Origin: Chromobacterium alkanivorans
GTDB lineage: Bacteria; Pseudomonadota; Gammaproteobacteria; Burkholderiales; Chromobacteriaceae
NCBI RefSeq assembly: GCF_016937655.1
Contig: NZ_JAFHKL010000007.1
Coordinates: 124,001-188,000 of the forward strand
Reading direction: 5' to 3'
Length of the DNA: 64,000 nt
Both the position numbers and the translations under genes were made by a program. The notes below the pieces were generated by a model. That model made no database searches. It was given only the letters and a program-made list of their open reading frames with translations, and had not been told where the DNA came from. Positions 31,701-42,222 of the stretch are shown here, one piece after another (position 1 is the stretch's first letter; every line of letters begins with the position of its first letter).

Positions 31701-31738
31701 TTGACAGGCGGTTTAGTTAGGATTAATTGTATATACAA
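31701..31738 (+). promoter_or_regulatory. Promoter and HutC operator of the hutIGU operon
   Basis: A consensus TTGACA (-35) at 31701-31706 is followed 16-17 bases on by a weak -10 (TTAATT or TAATTG). The palindrome TTGTATATACAA (31727-31738) overlaps or directly follows the -10, so bound HutC would block transcription. HutC in other bacteria binds similar TGTATATACA sequences. Confidence 0.8.
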
Positions 31739-31759
31739 ATGACCCGCAACGAGCCCACC

Positions 31760-33007
31760 ATGAGTCAAGCCGAAACGGATCGCCGCAGCCTGTGGATCAA
31801 CGCCAGGCTGGCGACGATGGACCCGAGCCGCCCGACGCCTTACGGCGCGCTGGAAGGCCATGCGCTATTGCTGGAAGCCGGCCGCATCGTCGCGCTGCCG
31901 CCGGCCGCGGACATCGATCCCGCCGGCTTCGACGGCGCGGTGATCGACGCCAAGGGCGCCTGGATCACCCCCGGCTTCATCGATTGTCACACCCACCTGG
32001 TTTACGGCGGCAACCGCGCCGCCGAATGGGAAAAACGCCTCAACGGCGTGCCCTATCAGCAGATCGCCGCCGAGGGCGGCGGCATCGTCTCCACCGTGCG
32101 CGCCACCCGGGCGCTGGACGAGGCCGGCCTGGCCGCCGCCGCCAAGCCGCGGCTGCGCGCGCTGATGGCCGAGGGCGTGACCACGGTGGAAATCAAGTCC
32201 GGCTACGGCCTGAGCCTGGACGATGAACTCAAGCAACTGCGCGCGGCGCGGCGCTTGCGGGACGAATTGCCGGTGGAGGTGTCCGCCACCTTGCTGGCCG
32301 CCCACGCGCTGCCGCCGGAATTCGCCGGCCGCGCCGACGCCTACATCGACCACATCGTCGACGTCATCCTGCCGGCCGCCGCGAGCGCCGGCCTGGCCGA
32401 GGCGGTGGACGCTTTCTGCGAAAGCGTGGGCTTCAGCCCGGCGCAGACCCGCCGCGTGTTCGAGGCGGCGCGCGTGCACGGCCTCGAGGTCAAGGGCCAT
32501 GTCGAGCAGCTGTCCAATCTGCACGGCGCCGAACTGGTGGCCGAATTTGGCGGCTGGTCCGCCGATCACGTCGAATATCTGGACGCCGCCGGCGTGGCCG
32601 CGCTGAAGGCCGCCGGCACCGTGGCGGTGCTGCTGCCGGGCGCTTTCTACTTCCTGCGCGAAACCCAAAAGCCGCCGGTGGAATTGCTGCGCGCCGCCGG
32701 CGTGCCGATGGCGGTGTCCACCGATCTCAATCCCGGCACCAGCCCGTTCGCCTCCATCCGGCTGGCGATGAACCAGGCCTGCGTCTTGTTCGGCCTGACC
32801 CCGGAAGAGGCGCTGGCGGGGGTCACCCGCCACGCGGCTCAGGCCTTGGGCCGCGGCGGCAGCCACGGCCGGCTGGCCGCCGGCCATGTCGCCGACTTGT
32901 TGGTATGGGACATCGATTCGCCGGCCGAGATCGTCTACGGCCTGGGCGACAACCCTTTGCGCCAGCGCGTGTTTCGCGGCGTGGCGCAGCATATGAAAGG
33001 CTGTTGA
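31760..33007 (+). CDS. hutI: Imidazolonepropionase
   Basis: A 415-residue amidohydrolase. HTHLVYGG provides metal-binding His residues, GGGIVSTVRATR the substrate loop, GHVEQLSN and the later STDLNPGTSPF the remaining metal and substrate contacts. It hydrolyses imidazolone-5-propionate to N-formimidoyl-glutamate, the third step of histidine breakdown. The ATG at 31760 is preferred; another in-frame ATG at 31739 falls inside the operator region. It is the first gene of the hutIGU unit and ends 3 bp before hutG. Confidence 0.95.
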   Translation: MSQAETDRRSLWINARLATMDPSRPTPYGALEGHALLLEAGRIVALPPAADIDPAGFDGAVIDAKGAWITPGFIDCHTHLVYGGNRAAEWEKRLNGVPYQQIAAEGGGIVSTVRATRALDEAGLAAAAKPRLRALMAEGVTTVEIKSGYGLSLDDELKQLRAARRLRDELPVEVSATLLAAHALPPEFAGRADAYIDHIVDVILPAAASAGLAEAVDAFCESVGFSPAQTRRVFEAARVHGLEVKGHVEQLSNLHGAELVAEFGGWSADHVEYLDAAGVAALKAAGTVAVLLPGAFYFLRETQKPPVELLRAAGVPMAVSTDLNPGTSPFASIRLAMNQACVLFGLTPEEALAGVTRHAAQALGRGGSHGRLAAGHVADLLVWDIDSPAEIVYGLGDNPLRQRVFRGVAQHMKGC

Positions 33008-33010
33008 AGC

Positions 33011-33946
33011 ATGAGCGTGGACATGAGTGTTTGGAGCGGCCGGGTCGACGCCGGCGAAGGCGATCTGGCGCGGCGCTGGCATCAGCTGGCGCGGCCCTAC
33101 GCCGCCGGGCTGGAGCCGGGCGTGGGCATCGTCGGCTTCGCCTGCGACGAGGGCGTGCGCCGCAATCAGGGCCGCGTCGGCGCCGCCGCCGGCCCGACGG
33201 CGATCCGCAAGGCGCTGGCCAATCTGGCCTGGCACCAGGCGCTGCCCTTGTGCGACGCCGGCGACGTGGCCTGCGCCGACGGCGATCTGGACGCCGCGCA
33301 GGCGCGGCTGGGCGAACAAGTGCGCCGGCTGCGCGCCGACGGCCATTTCCCGCTGGTGCTGGGCGGCGGCCACGAAACCGCCTACGGCACCTGGCGCGGC
33401 CTGGCGGCGGCGCACCCGGACAAGGTGATAGGCATCGTCAATTTCGACGCCCACTTCGACTTGCGCGAAGCGGAGGAGGCCACTTCCGGCACCCCGTTCG
33501 CCCAGATCGCCGCCGACTGCGCGCAAGCCGGGCGACCCTTCCATTATCTGTGTCTGGGCGTGGCCGAGCCGTCCAACACCCAGGCGCTGTTCGCCCGCGC
33601 CCGCGCGCTCGGCGTCAAGTGGACGCTGGACAGCGACATGACGCTGGACACCTTGTCCACGGTGCGCAGCGCAATGATGGCCTTCGTCGATCAGGTGGAC
33701 ATCGTCTACCTGACCATAGACCTGGATGTTTTGCCCGCCAGCGTGATGCCGGCGGTTTCCGCCCCCGCCGCCATGGGGGTGGCGCTGCCCGTGGTCGAGG
33801 CCTTGGTCCGGCGTCTGGCCGAAAGCGGCAAATTGGCGGCCGCCGACCTGGTGGAACTGAACCCGGCCTTCGACATCGACAGCCACGGCGCCAAGACCGC
33901 CGCCCGGCTGGCGTGGAGCATAGGCCGGCACCTGAAACAGCCCTGA
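33011..33946 (+). CDS. hutG: Formimidoylglutamase
   Basis: A 311-residue ureohydrolase with binuclear manganese ligands in GGGHETAYG, NFDAHFDLRE and TIDLDVLPAS. It hydrolyses N-formimidoyl-glutamate to glutamate and formamide. Having HutG and no HutF in this locus indicates the four-enzyme route rather than the five-step formylglutamate route. Start and hutI stop are 3 bp apart, so the genes are co-translated. SAPAAMGVALPVVEALVRRL completes the arginase-family signature. Confidence 0.94.
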   Translation: MSVDMSVWSGRVDAGEGDLARRWHQLARPYAAGLEPGVGIVGFACDEGVRRNQGRVGAAAGPTAIRKALANLAWHQALPLCDAGDVACADGDLDAAQARLGEQVRRLRADGHFPLVLGGGHETAYGTWRGLAAAHPDKVIGIVNFDAHFDLREAEEATSGTPFAQIAADCAQAGRPFHYLCLGVAEPSNTQALFARARALGVKWTLDSDMTLDTLSTVRSAMMAFVDQVDIVYLTIDLDVLPASVMPAVSAPAAMGVALPVVEALVRRLAESGKLAAADLVELNPAFDIDSHGAKTAARLAWSIGRHLKQP

Positions 33947-34021
33947 ACCCGTTCACAGCGATAGCGTCATTCCCCGCCCGCCGGGCCACAACCGGCGGCG
34001 GGTTTACAAAGGAGAACACCG

Positions 34022-35692
<1,671 letters not shown>

Positions 35693-35695
<3 letters not shown>

Positions 35696-35843
35696 GAACC
35701 TACGATCAGCTGCGCGTCGGCAGGATAGATGGAAAAGGGCGTTGAAAGCCGCTTCAGAATGCTCATGTGCCATATGACCATTCCGTGTCTTCAGCCGCAA
35801 CGCCTTGTCCCGCTCTAGCTCGCAAGATCGTAAACAGGTTCTA
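35693..35843 (+). repeat. Family A intergenic element, long form (copy A4)
   Basis: It starts at the hutU stop (TGAGAACCTACGATC, with a five-base TGTTT deletion against other copies) and ends GATCGTAAACAGGTTCTA. The interior is the most diverged: the hairpin block reads ATGTGC...GACCAT and the TTTTTCGCC stretch is altered. Confidence 0.8.
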
Positions 35844-36211
35844 AATGTAGGAACGCCGCCGGCTCACGCCGGCGGCGACTGGCGGCGGTCGGGAAGGCCC
35901 GGCTGTCGTGGCTCCGCACGACAAGCTTGTACAAATAAGCGGCGGGGTTGCTTATCGTCTTGCAAAGGAAAAAACGGTCAGGCTGTTCTTGCGCGTTCGC
36001 TGAGACGCGCCGGCGCGTTCGCGCCCGCTGTCCACATGGTTTCGTCATGACTTGCCGCTGATTCCGCGGCTTGGTCTTGTGGTCCGCCCACGCTGGCTCT
36101 ACAGTTTGCCGGCGCTGGGTTGCGCAATGAAACATGTCGGGCCGCGGGACGCGGCGTAGCGGGCGCATCCGCGTTCGGCCGGCAAGCGCAGCCATGGCCA
36201 GGAGGAGAGAG
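35844..36211. other. Leader region before the hut permease
   Basis: About 370 bp with no supported gene. It contains a CGCCGGC inverted pair near 35865 and the short palindrome TTGTACAA at 35927-35934, which is not a full HutC site. AGGAGG at 36200-36205 is the ribosome site of the next gene. Confidence 0.4.
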
Positions 36212-37603
36212 ATGCAGACACAAACACTGACGCGCGGGCTGTCCGCCCGTCACATCCGTTTCATGGCGCTGGGCTCGGCCATCGGCACCGGCTTGTTCTA
36301 CGGTTCGGCGGCGGCGATACAGATGGCCGGTCCGGCGGTATTGCTGGCCTATCTGATCGGCGGCGCCGCCGTCTACATGGTGATGCGCGCGCTGGGCGAG
36401 ATGGCGGTGCACAACCCGGTGGCCGGTTCCTTCGGCCATTACGCCACCAGCTATCTGGGCCCCTTGGCCGGCGTCATCACCGGCTGGACCTACGCTTTCG
36501 AGATGATCATCGTCTGCCTGGCCGACGTGACCGCCTTCGGCATCTACATGAGTTTGTGGTTTCCGGAAGTGGACCGCTGGGTCTGGGTGCTGAGCATCAT
36601 CTTCTTCATCGGCGCCTTGAACCTGTGCAGCGTCAAGGTGTTCGGCGAAATGGAGTTCTGGCTGTCCATCGTCAAGGTGGGGGCCATCGTCGCGATGATC
36701 ATCGGCGGCGTGGCCATCATCCTGTTCGGCTTCGGCAGCGCCGAGGCCAGCGGCCTGCATCATTTGTGGTCGCACGGCGGTTTCATGCCCAATGGCTGGG
36801 GCGGGGTGGTCGCCTCGCTGGCGGTGGTGATGTTCGCCTTCGGCGGCATCGAGATCATCGGCATTTCCGCCGGCGAGGCGCAGGATCCGCAGCGCACCAT
36901 CCCGCGCGCGATCAACGCGGTGCCGGTGCGCATCCTCTTGTTCTACGTGCTGACGCTGACGGTGCTGATGTCCATCTTCCCGTGGCCGCAGATCGGCAGC
37001 CAGGGCAGCCCCTTCGTGCAGATTTTCGAAAGCCTGGGCATTCCCGCCGCCGCCCACATTCTCAACGCGGTGGTGATCTCGGCGGCGATTTCGGCGATCA
37101 ACAGCGACATCTTCGGCGCCGGCCGCATGCTGTACGGCATGGCGCGCCAGGGCCAGGCGCCGCAGAGCTTCGCCAAGCTGTCGGCCAACGGCGTGCCGTG
37201 GATGACGGTGCTGGTGATGGCGGCCGCGCTGTTGCTGGGCGTGGTGCTCAACTACCTGATGCCCAAGGATGTGTTCCTGCTGATCGCCTCCATCGCCACC
37301 TTCGCCACGGTGTGGGTGTGGCTGATGATCTTGCTGTCCCAGGTGGCGATGCGCCGCCGGATGAGCAAGGAGCAGGCGGCGGAACTGAAGTTCCCGGTGC
37401 CGTTCTGGCCGTACGCGCCGCTGGCGGCGATAGGCTTCATGTTGTTCGTGATCGGCGTGCTCGGCTATTTCGAAGACACCCGCTCCGCGCTGCTGGTGGG
37501 CATGGTGTGGGTGGCGCTGGTGGTGGCCGGCCATTTCCTGTGGAGCCGGGTGCTGGCGCCTAACGCGGAAGCGCAGCCCCAGCCCCAGCGCGACGCGGCG
37601 TGA
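36212..37603 (+). CDS. Amino-acid permease, probable histidine transporter (AAT family)
   Basis: A 463-residue APC-superfamily permease with twelve membrane helices. It starts [26 protein letters not shown], the signature of AAT-type proton symporters such as ProY, HisP-like and aromatic permeases, and has [17 protein letters not shown]. Its place between hutU and hutH makes histidine or urocanate the likely substrate. AGGAGG seven bases before the ATG fixes the start. Confidence 0.88.
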   Translation: MQTQTLTRGLSARHIRFMALGSAIGTGLFYGSAAAIQMAGPAVLLAYLIGGAAVYMVMRALGEMAVHNPVAGSFGHYATSYLGPLAGVITGWTYAFEMIIVCLADVTAFGIYMSLWFPEVDRWVWVLSIIFFIGALNLCSVKVFGEMEFWLSIVKVGAIVAMIIGGVAIILFGFGSAEASGLHHLWSHGGFMPNGWGGVVASLAVVMFAFGGIEIIGISAGEAQDPQRTIPRAINAVPVRILLFYVLTLTVLMSIFPWPQIGSQGSPFVQIFESLGIPAAAHILNAVVISAAISAINSDIFGAGRMLYGMARQGQAPQSFAKLSANGVPWMTVLVMAAALLLGVVLNYLMPKDVFLLIASIATFATVWVWLMILLSQVAMRRRMSKEQAAELKFPVPFWPYAPLAAIGFMLFVIGVLGYFEDTRSALLVGMVWVALVVAGHFLWSRVLAPNAEAQPQPQRDAA

Positions 37604-37751
37604 GGGCGGCGCGCGCTTAAGTTGTCATTCTGTCCGGCGGGCGCAGATCCGCCGGCAAATTCCAGCCGTTCGCCGATGGGGCGCGACACAACAATTCCAG
37701 CCCCCATCGCCGCGATCGGCGCTGCAAACGCTTTAGAAGGAGAATCTCAAG

Positions 37752-39281
37752 ATGGTATTGAACATTGTTCCCGGCACGCTCAGCCTGGCCGAGCTGCGCC
37801 GCGTTTCACGTGAAACCGATTTGCAACTGCAACTGGACCCGTCCAGCCACGCCGCCATCGACGCCTCCGCCGCCACCGTGGCGCGGGTGCTGTCCGAGGG
37901 CCGCACCGCCTACGGCATCAACACCGGTTTCGGCCTGCTGGCCAATACCCGCATCGCGCCGGAAGAGCTGGAGTTGCTGCAACGCTCCATCGTGCTGTCC
38001 CACGCCGCCGGCATCGGCGCGCCGATGGACGAATCCACCGTGCGCCTGGTGATGGCCTTGAAGATCAACTCGCTGGCGCGCGGCTTCTCCGGCATCCGCC
38101 GGCTGGTGATCGAGGCGCTGATCACCCTGTTCAACCAGCGCATCTACCCGGTGATCCCGCAGAAGGGCTCGGTGGGCGCGTCCGGCGATCTGGCGCCGCT
38201 GTCGCATATGAGCGCGGTGCTGATCGGCGAGGGCGAAGCCTTCGTCAACGGCACCCGCGTGCCGGGCGCGGTGGCGATGCGTTCCGCCGGCCTGGAACCG
38301 ATCACCCTGGCGCCCAAGGAAGGCCTGGCCTTGCTCAACGGCACCCAGGCGTCCACCGCTTTCGCGCTGGAAGGCCTGTTCGCCGCGGAAGACTTGTACG
38401 CCTCGGCCTCGGTGGCCGGCGCGCTGTCGGTGGAAGCCGCGCTGGGTAGCCGCACCCCGTTCGACGAGCGCATCCACGCGGTGCGCGGCCACGCCGGCCA
38501 GATCGACGCCGCCCGCATCTATCGCAGCCTGCTGGAGCATAGCGAGATCGAGCGCTCCCACGAGAACTGCGGCAAGGTGCAGGACCCGTATTCGCTGCGC
38601 TGCCAGCCGCAAGTGATGGGCGCCTGCCTGACCCAGATCCGCCAAGCCGCCGCGGTGCTGACGGTGGAGGCCAACTCGGTGTCCGACAACCCGCTGGTGT
38701 TCGCCGCCGACAACGATATCCTGTCCGGCGGCAACTTCCACGCCGAGCCGGTGGCCTTCGCCGCCGACAATCTGGCCTTGGCGCTGGCCGAGATCGGCTC
38801 GTTGTCCGAACGACGGATGGCGCTGCTGATCGACAGCAATCTGTCCAAGCTGCCGCCCTTCCTGGTCAACAACGGCGGGGTCAACTCCGGCTTCATGATC
38901 GCCCAGGTCACCGGCGCGGCGCTGGCTTCGGAAAACAAATCGCTGGCGCACCCGGCCTCGGTGGACAGCCTGCCCACCTCGGCCAACCAGGAAGACCATG
39001 TGTCGATGGCCACCTTCGCCGGCCGCCGCCTGCGCGACATGGCCGGCAACACCGCCGGCATCCTGGCGGTGGAATTGCTGGCCGCCTGCCAGGGCGTGGA
39101 CTTCCGCGCGCCGCACAAGACCTCGGCCAAGCTGGAAGCGGCCAAGGCCGAGCTGCGCGAGCAGGTGAGCTTCTACGACAAGGACCGCTACTTCGCGCCG
39201 GACATCGAGAAAGCCGCCGCGCTGGTGGCCAGCGGTTCCTACAACCGCTTCGTCGAAGCCGGCTTGCTGCCGTCGTTGTAA
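37752..39281 (+). CDS. hutH: Histidine ammonia-lyase
   Basis: A 509-residue enzyme. [14 protein letters not shown] contains Ala143-Ser144-Gly145, which cyclise to the MIO prosthetic group; Tyr in AYGINTGFG and NGTQAST-type residues are the usual active-site parts. It converts L-histidine to urocanate and ammonia, the first step of the pathway. GAAGGAG lies before the ATG. The N-terminal segment RVSRET is encoded by a parS-like palindrome (37802-37817), unusual inside a coding region. Confidence 0.97.
   Translation: MVLNIVPGTLSLAELRRVSRETDLQLQLDPSSHAAIDASAATVARVLSEGRTAYGINTGFGLLANTRIAPEELELLQRSIVLSHAAGIGAPMDESTVRLVMALKINSLARGFSGIRRLVIEALITLFNQRIYPVIPQKGSVGASGDLAPLSHMSAVLIGEGEAFVNGTRVPGAVAMRSAGLEPITLAPKEGLALLNGTQASTAFALEGLFAAEDLYASASVAGALSVEAALGSRTPFDERIHAVRGHAGQIDAARIYRSLLEHSEIERSHENCGKVQDPYSLRCQPQVMGACLTQIRQAAAVLTVEANSVSDNPLVFAADNDILSGGNFHAEPVAFAADNLALALAEIGSLSERRMALLIDSNLSKLPPFLVNNGGVNSGFMIAQVTGAALASENKSLAHPASVDSLPTSANQEDHVSMATFAGRRLRDMAGNTAGILAVELLAACQGVDFRAPHKTSAKLEAAKAELREQVSFYDKDRYFAPDIEKAAALVASGSYNRFVEAGLLPSL
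37802..37817. other. parS-like palindrome 3, inside hutH
   Basis: CGTTTCACGTGAAACC has a perfect 14-bp core GTTTCACGTGAAAC and matches 14 of 16 parS positions. It encodes residues about 18-22 of HutH. Confidence 0.55.
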
Positions 39282-39328
39282 GCACGCAGCCGCGCCGTCG
39301 AGCCCGCAAAGGGAAGGCGGACGGCGTT

Positions 39329-39361
39329 GCGCCGGCCCTGGGCAAAGCCCGGGGCCGGCGC
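39329..39361. other. Large GC hairpin between hutH and the antiporter gene
   Basis: GCGCCGGCCC pairs with GGGCCGGCGC, with an inner GGGC/GCCC extension and AAA loop. No T-run follows, so it is not a standard terminator; it could stabilise the hutH mRNA 3' end. The rest of this 227-bp gap shows only the GAGGAG ribosome site at 39497. Confidence 0.5.
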
Positions 39362-39508
39362 GCTCGCATCCGGCCACGCCGGCGGCGCAGCCGACAATGA
39401 AGAGCCATCAGACCATGATGCGCGCAGTTCGGGGATAGGGGCCCGGCGATGCCGGGACGCCAGACTATCGACGCGTCCGCCAAGACGGGCGCGAACGAGG
39501 AGACTCCG

Positions 39509-40846
39509 ATGAACGCCGTGGTATTAGCCGTATTGATCATGATGGCCTTGAGCCTGTCGCGGGTGCCGGTGGTGCTGGCCCTGATTCTGTCCGCCGCCAT
39601 AGGCGGCATTTACGCCGGTCTGACGCCGGACGCGGTGGTGCAAGCGTTCAACAGCGGCTTGGGCGCAGGCGCGCCGGTGGCGCTGGCCTACGCCACCCTG
39701 GGCGCTTTCGCCATTGCGCTGTCGCGCACCGGCATCGTGCAGGGCCTGTCGGGACGCATCGTCGCCTACATTCAGCGCGACGGCCATTCCGCCACTATGC
39801 TGACCCTGGTCAAATGGAGCTTGCTGGCCTGCCTGGTGGCGGCCGGCTTTGCTTCCGGCACCATCATTCCGGTGCATATCGCCTTCATTCCCATCCTGGT
39901 GCCGCCCTTGCTGCTGGTGATGAACCGGTTGCGGCTGGACCGGCGCGCGGTGGCCTGCGCCATCACCTTCTCCATCACCGTGATGTATATGACCTTGCCG
40001 ATCGGCTTCGGCGCTATCTTCCTCAACGACATTCTGGTGGCCAACATCAACAAGGCCGGCGCGGCCAGCCAGTTTCGGGTCAGCCAGGGCGCGGCGCCGC
40101 TGGCGATGCTGATTCCGGCGGCGGGCATGGTGTTCGGCCTGGCGCTGGCCTTGCTGGTCAGTTATCGGCGGCCGCGCGCCTATCAGGATGTCGCCGTCGC
40201 CGGCGGCGAGCGAGGCAGCGTCAGGCTGGGGCGATGGCAGCGGCTGTCCATAGGCGCTGCCTTGCTGCTGTCCTTGCTGGCGCAGCTGTGGACCGGTTCC
40301 ATGGTGTTCGGCGGCCTGGTGGGCTTCGCGCTGATCTCCGGCTCGGGCGTGATGCGCTGGACCGAGCTGGACAATCATTTCACCCAGGGCATGCGCCTGA
40401 TGGCCCAGGTGGGCTTCATCATGATCGCCGCGGCGGGCTTCGCCAGCGTGATGAACGCCAGCGGCGATGTCCAGTCGCTGGTGAGTTCGTCGGTGGCCTT
40501 GATCGGCGACAACCGCGGGCTGGCCGCTTTCATGATGTTGCTGGTGGGCCTGCTGATCACCATGGGCATAGGCTCGTCCTTCTCCACCGTGCCCATCATC
40601 GCCTCCATCTACGTGCCGCTGGCCCTGGGCTTCGGTTTTTCCGAGCTGGCGGTCATCGCCCTGGTGGGCACCGCGGCGGCGCTGGGCGACGCCGGCTCGC
40701 CGGCGTCCGATTCCACGCTGGGACCGACCGCCGGCCTGAGCGCCGACGGCCAGCATGACCATATGTGGGGCACGGTGGTGCCGACTTTCCTGCACTTCAA
40801 CCTGCCCTTGCTGGGTTTTGGCTGGATCGCCGCGATGTTGCTGTGA
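39509..40846 (+). CDS. Na+/H+ antiporter family protein of the hut locus
   Basis: A 445-residue, twelve-helix membrane protein with the NhaC-like/ArsB-superfamily features GAFAIALSRTG, AAGFASGTIIPVHIAFIPILVPPLL and GDAGSPASDSTLGPTAGL. Related proteins sit next to hut genes in several bacteria and may export protons, sodium or a pathway intermediate; transport of histidine or urocanate is a guess. GAGGAG before the ATG supports the start. A terminator closes the locus. Confidence 0.82.
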   Translation: MNAVVLAVLIMMALSLSRVPVVLALILSAAIGGIYAGLTPDAVVQAFNSGLGAGAPVALAYATLGAFAIALSRTGIVQGLSGRIVAYIQRDGHSATMLTLVKWSLLACLVAAGFASGTIIPVHIAFIPILVPPLLLVMNRLRLDRRAVACAITFSITVMYMTLPIGFGAIFLNDILVANINKAGAASQFRVSQGAAPLAMLIPAAGMVFGLALALLVSYRRPRAYQDVAVAGGERGSVRLGRWQRLSIGAALLLSLLAQLWTGSMVFGGLVGFALISGSGVMRWTELDNHFTQGMRLMAQVGFIMIAAAGFASVMNASGDVQSLVSSSVALIGDNRGLAAFMMLLVGLLITMGIGSSFSTVPIIASIYVPLALGFGFSELAVIALVGTAAALGDAGSPASDSTLGPTAGLSADGQHDHMWGTVVPTFLHFNLPLLGFGWIAAMLL

Positions 40847-40858
40847 GCGGGAATGAAA

Positions 40859-40882
40859 AAGCCCCGCTGGGCGGGGCTTGAT
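40859..40882 (+). terminator. Terminator at the end of the hut locus
   Basis: AAGCCCCGC and GCGGGGCTT pair around TGG, with AAAAA upstream and TTG downstream. The upstream A-run means it could also act on the minus strand, against the BPSS1780 gene. Confidence 0.85.
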
Positions 40883-40900
40883 TGAAGCGGCGAGCCGGGC

Positions 40901-41040
40901 TTAGAGCCAGCTCAAAGTCTCGCGAGCCAGGGCGAAAACCGCTGAGGAAGCGGAATGTGCAAGCGGCACATGAGTCTTTCGAAGCTGTGCTCGCCGTGCC
41001 ACGTCTCACGACGCGCAGCAGACTTTGAACAGGTTCTTAA
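40901..41040 (-). repeat. Family A intergenic element, long form, reversed (copy A5)
   Basis: On the minus strand it begins TAAGAACCTGTTCAAAGTC in the stop codon of the BPSS1780 gene and ends GACTTTGAGCTGGCTCTAA. These are CAAAGTC/GACTTTG-type ends. Its inner hairpin is ATGTGC / GCACAT, a paired change from ATGTAC / GTACAT in other copies. Confidence 0.85.
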
Positions 41041-41792
41041 AACACCACCGGCTCGTCCGGACGCGCCGGCGCCGCGGATTGGCCGAAGATATCCTTCCAG
41101 CCGGTGTAGGCGGTCACGTACAGCACCGGGAACCACAGCAACAGGCCCAGGCCCAGCGGAATCATCGCGATGAAGGCCAGCACCGCCAGCATCAGGCCGC
41201 TGACCAGCACCGCGCCCCAGTTGGCGAGGCCGGCTTGCAAGCTGGTGCGGATCGCCTGCCACGGTCCGGCCTGGTTCAGCGTCACCAGCGCCGGCGCGAA
41301 CCAGTAAGCCAGGCTGACCAGGAAGATGGCCACGCCGCCGATGAAGGCGAACAGCGCGATCGGGCCGGCGATCACCGGGATCGCGTTGGGGTCGCTCTTG
41401 GCCACGCTCACGCCCATCGCGCCCATCAACAGGCCCAGCGCCACGCCGATGACGATCAGGATGGCCAGGTAGAGCATGCCCACATTGATCAGCGGCCGCA
41501 GCGCGGTCTTGAAGCCGGCGAACAGATCGCCCAGCTCCAGCTCCGATCCCTGCTCGCATTTTTTCGCCGCCAGGATGAAGCCGGCGGCGAACACCGGCGC
41601 CAGGAAGAAGGACAGCGGCCCGCCCAGCAAGGGGATCATGTTGACGATGAAGTTGATCACCAGATAAGCCAGCGCCAGCAGAACCCAGGTCAGCGGCTGC
41701 TGGCGGACGATGTAGAAAGCCTCCACGATCCAGCGCCAGCCGCGTCCGAAGGCGACTTTGCGCGGAGCGGGTAGGGCATCGAATGATTGCAT
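41037..41792 (-). CDS. BPSS1780 family membrane protein
   Basis: A 251-residue protein with about six membrane helices. It starts MQSFDALPAPRKVAFGRGWRWIVEAFYIVRQQPLTWVLL, the conserved opening of the BPSS1780 family found in betaproteobacteria, and ends in a short Pro-rich tail. Function is unknown. GGAGA seven bases before the ATG supports the start. It is divergent from tkt, and its stop is part of element A5. Confidence 0.87.
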   Translation of the reverse strand: MQSFDALPAPRKVAFGRGWRWIVEAFYIVRQQPLTWVLLALAYLVINFIVNMIPLLGGPLSFFLAPVFAAGFILAAKKCEQGSELELGDLFAGFKTALRPLINVGMLYLAILIVIGVALGLLMGAMGVSVAKSDPNAIPVIAGPIALFAFIGGVAIFLVSLAYWFAPALVTLNQAGPWQAIRTSLQAGLANWGAVLVSGLMLAVLAFIAMIPLGLGLLLWFPVLYVTAYTGWKDIFGQSAAPARPDEPVVF

Positions 41793-42222
41793 CGAAAATC
41801 TCCAAAAAGGTTGTGCCAAGCAAGCCGGCGGCGCCGGCCGGCTCGCGTCGTTGCGTCATTTGCGCGGCAAAAAGACAGAGCCAGACTGACCGCGATTTGC
41901 GTCGCGGGTTTCACCGCCGGCGCCTCCTTTCCTCATTCTACACATTCGTCATGGGTGGAGCCGGTTGCGGAATCGTTCGCAGGCTTTTGATTCGAAATGC
42001 ATTTCCCGCCCGCCCCGGCATTATCTGGTAAAACGGCCGCATCCGGCTATTTTTCGCGCGCCGGCATGCCGGCGCGGTATTCCGCGCGGCGGGGCGGTTG
42101 CCGCCAATGGTGAAAATCGGCGATAATTCCATGATTTTGCGACGGTTGGTCCATGCCGGAGGCATGTTCGGGTGGCGCGGCCGTCGTCCCGGTTTCCACA
42201 CAAGTCTTGAGGTTTTCCCGAA
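41793..42222. other. Divergent regulatory region before tkt, with a 20-bp palindrome
   Basis: 430 bp with no supported gene. It must hold the promoters of the BPSS1780 gene and tkt. CGCGCCGGCATGCCGGCGCG at 42057-42076 is a perfect palindrome about 150 bp before tkt and could be an operator or a hairpin. GAGG near 42209 is the likely tkt ribosome site. Confidence 0.5.

Noticed and set aside
31865-33931. A 688-codon frame opposite hutI and hutG
   Set aside because: It spans two real genes on the other strand and shows only shadow-type residues.
35927-35934. TTGTACAA before the hut permease as a HutC site
   Set aside because: It lacks the central TATA of the two sites near hutC and hutI, and an eight-base palindrome is expected by chance.
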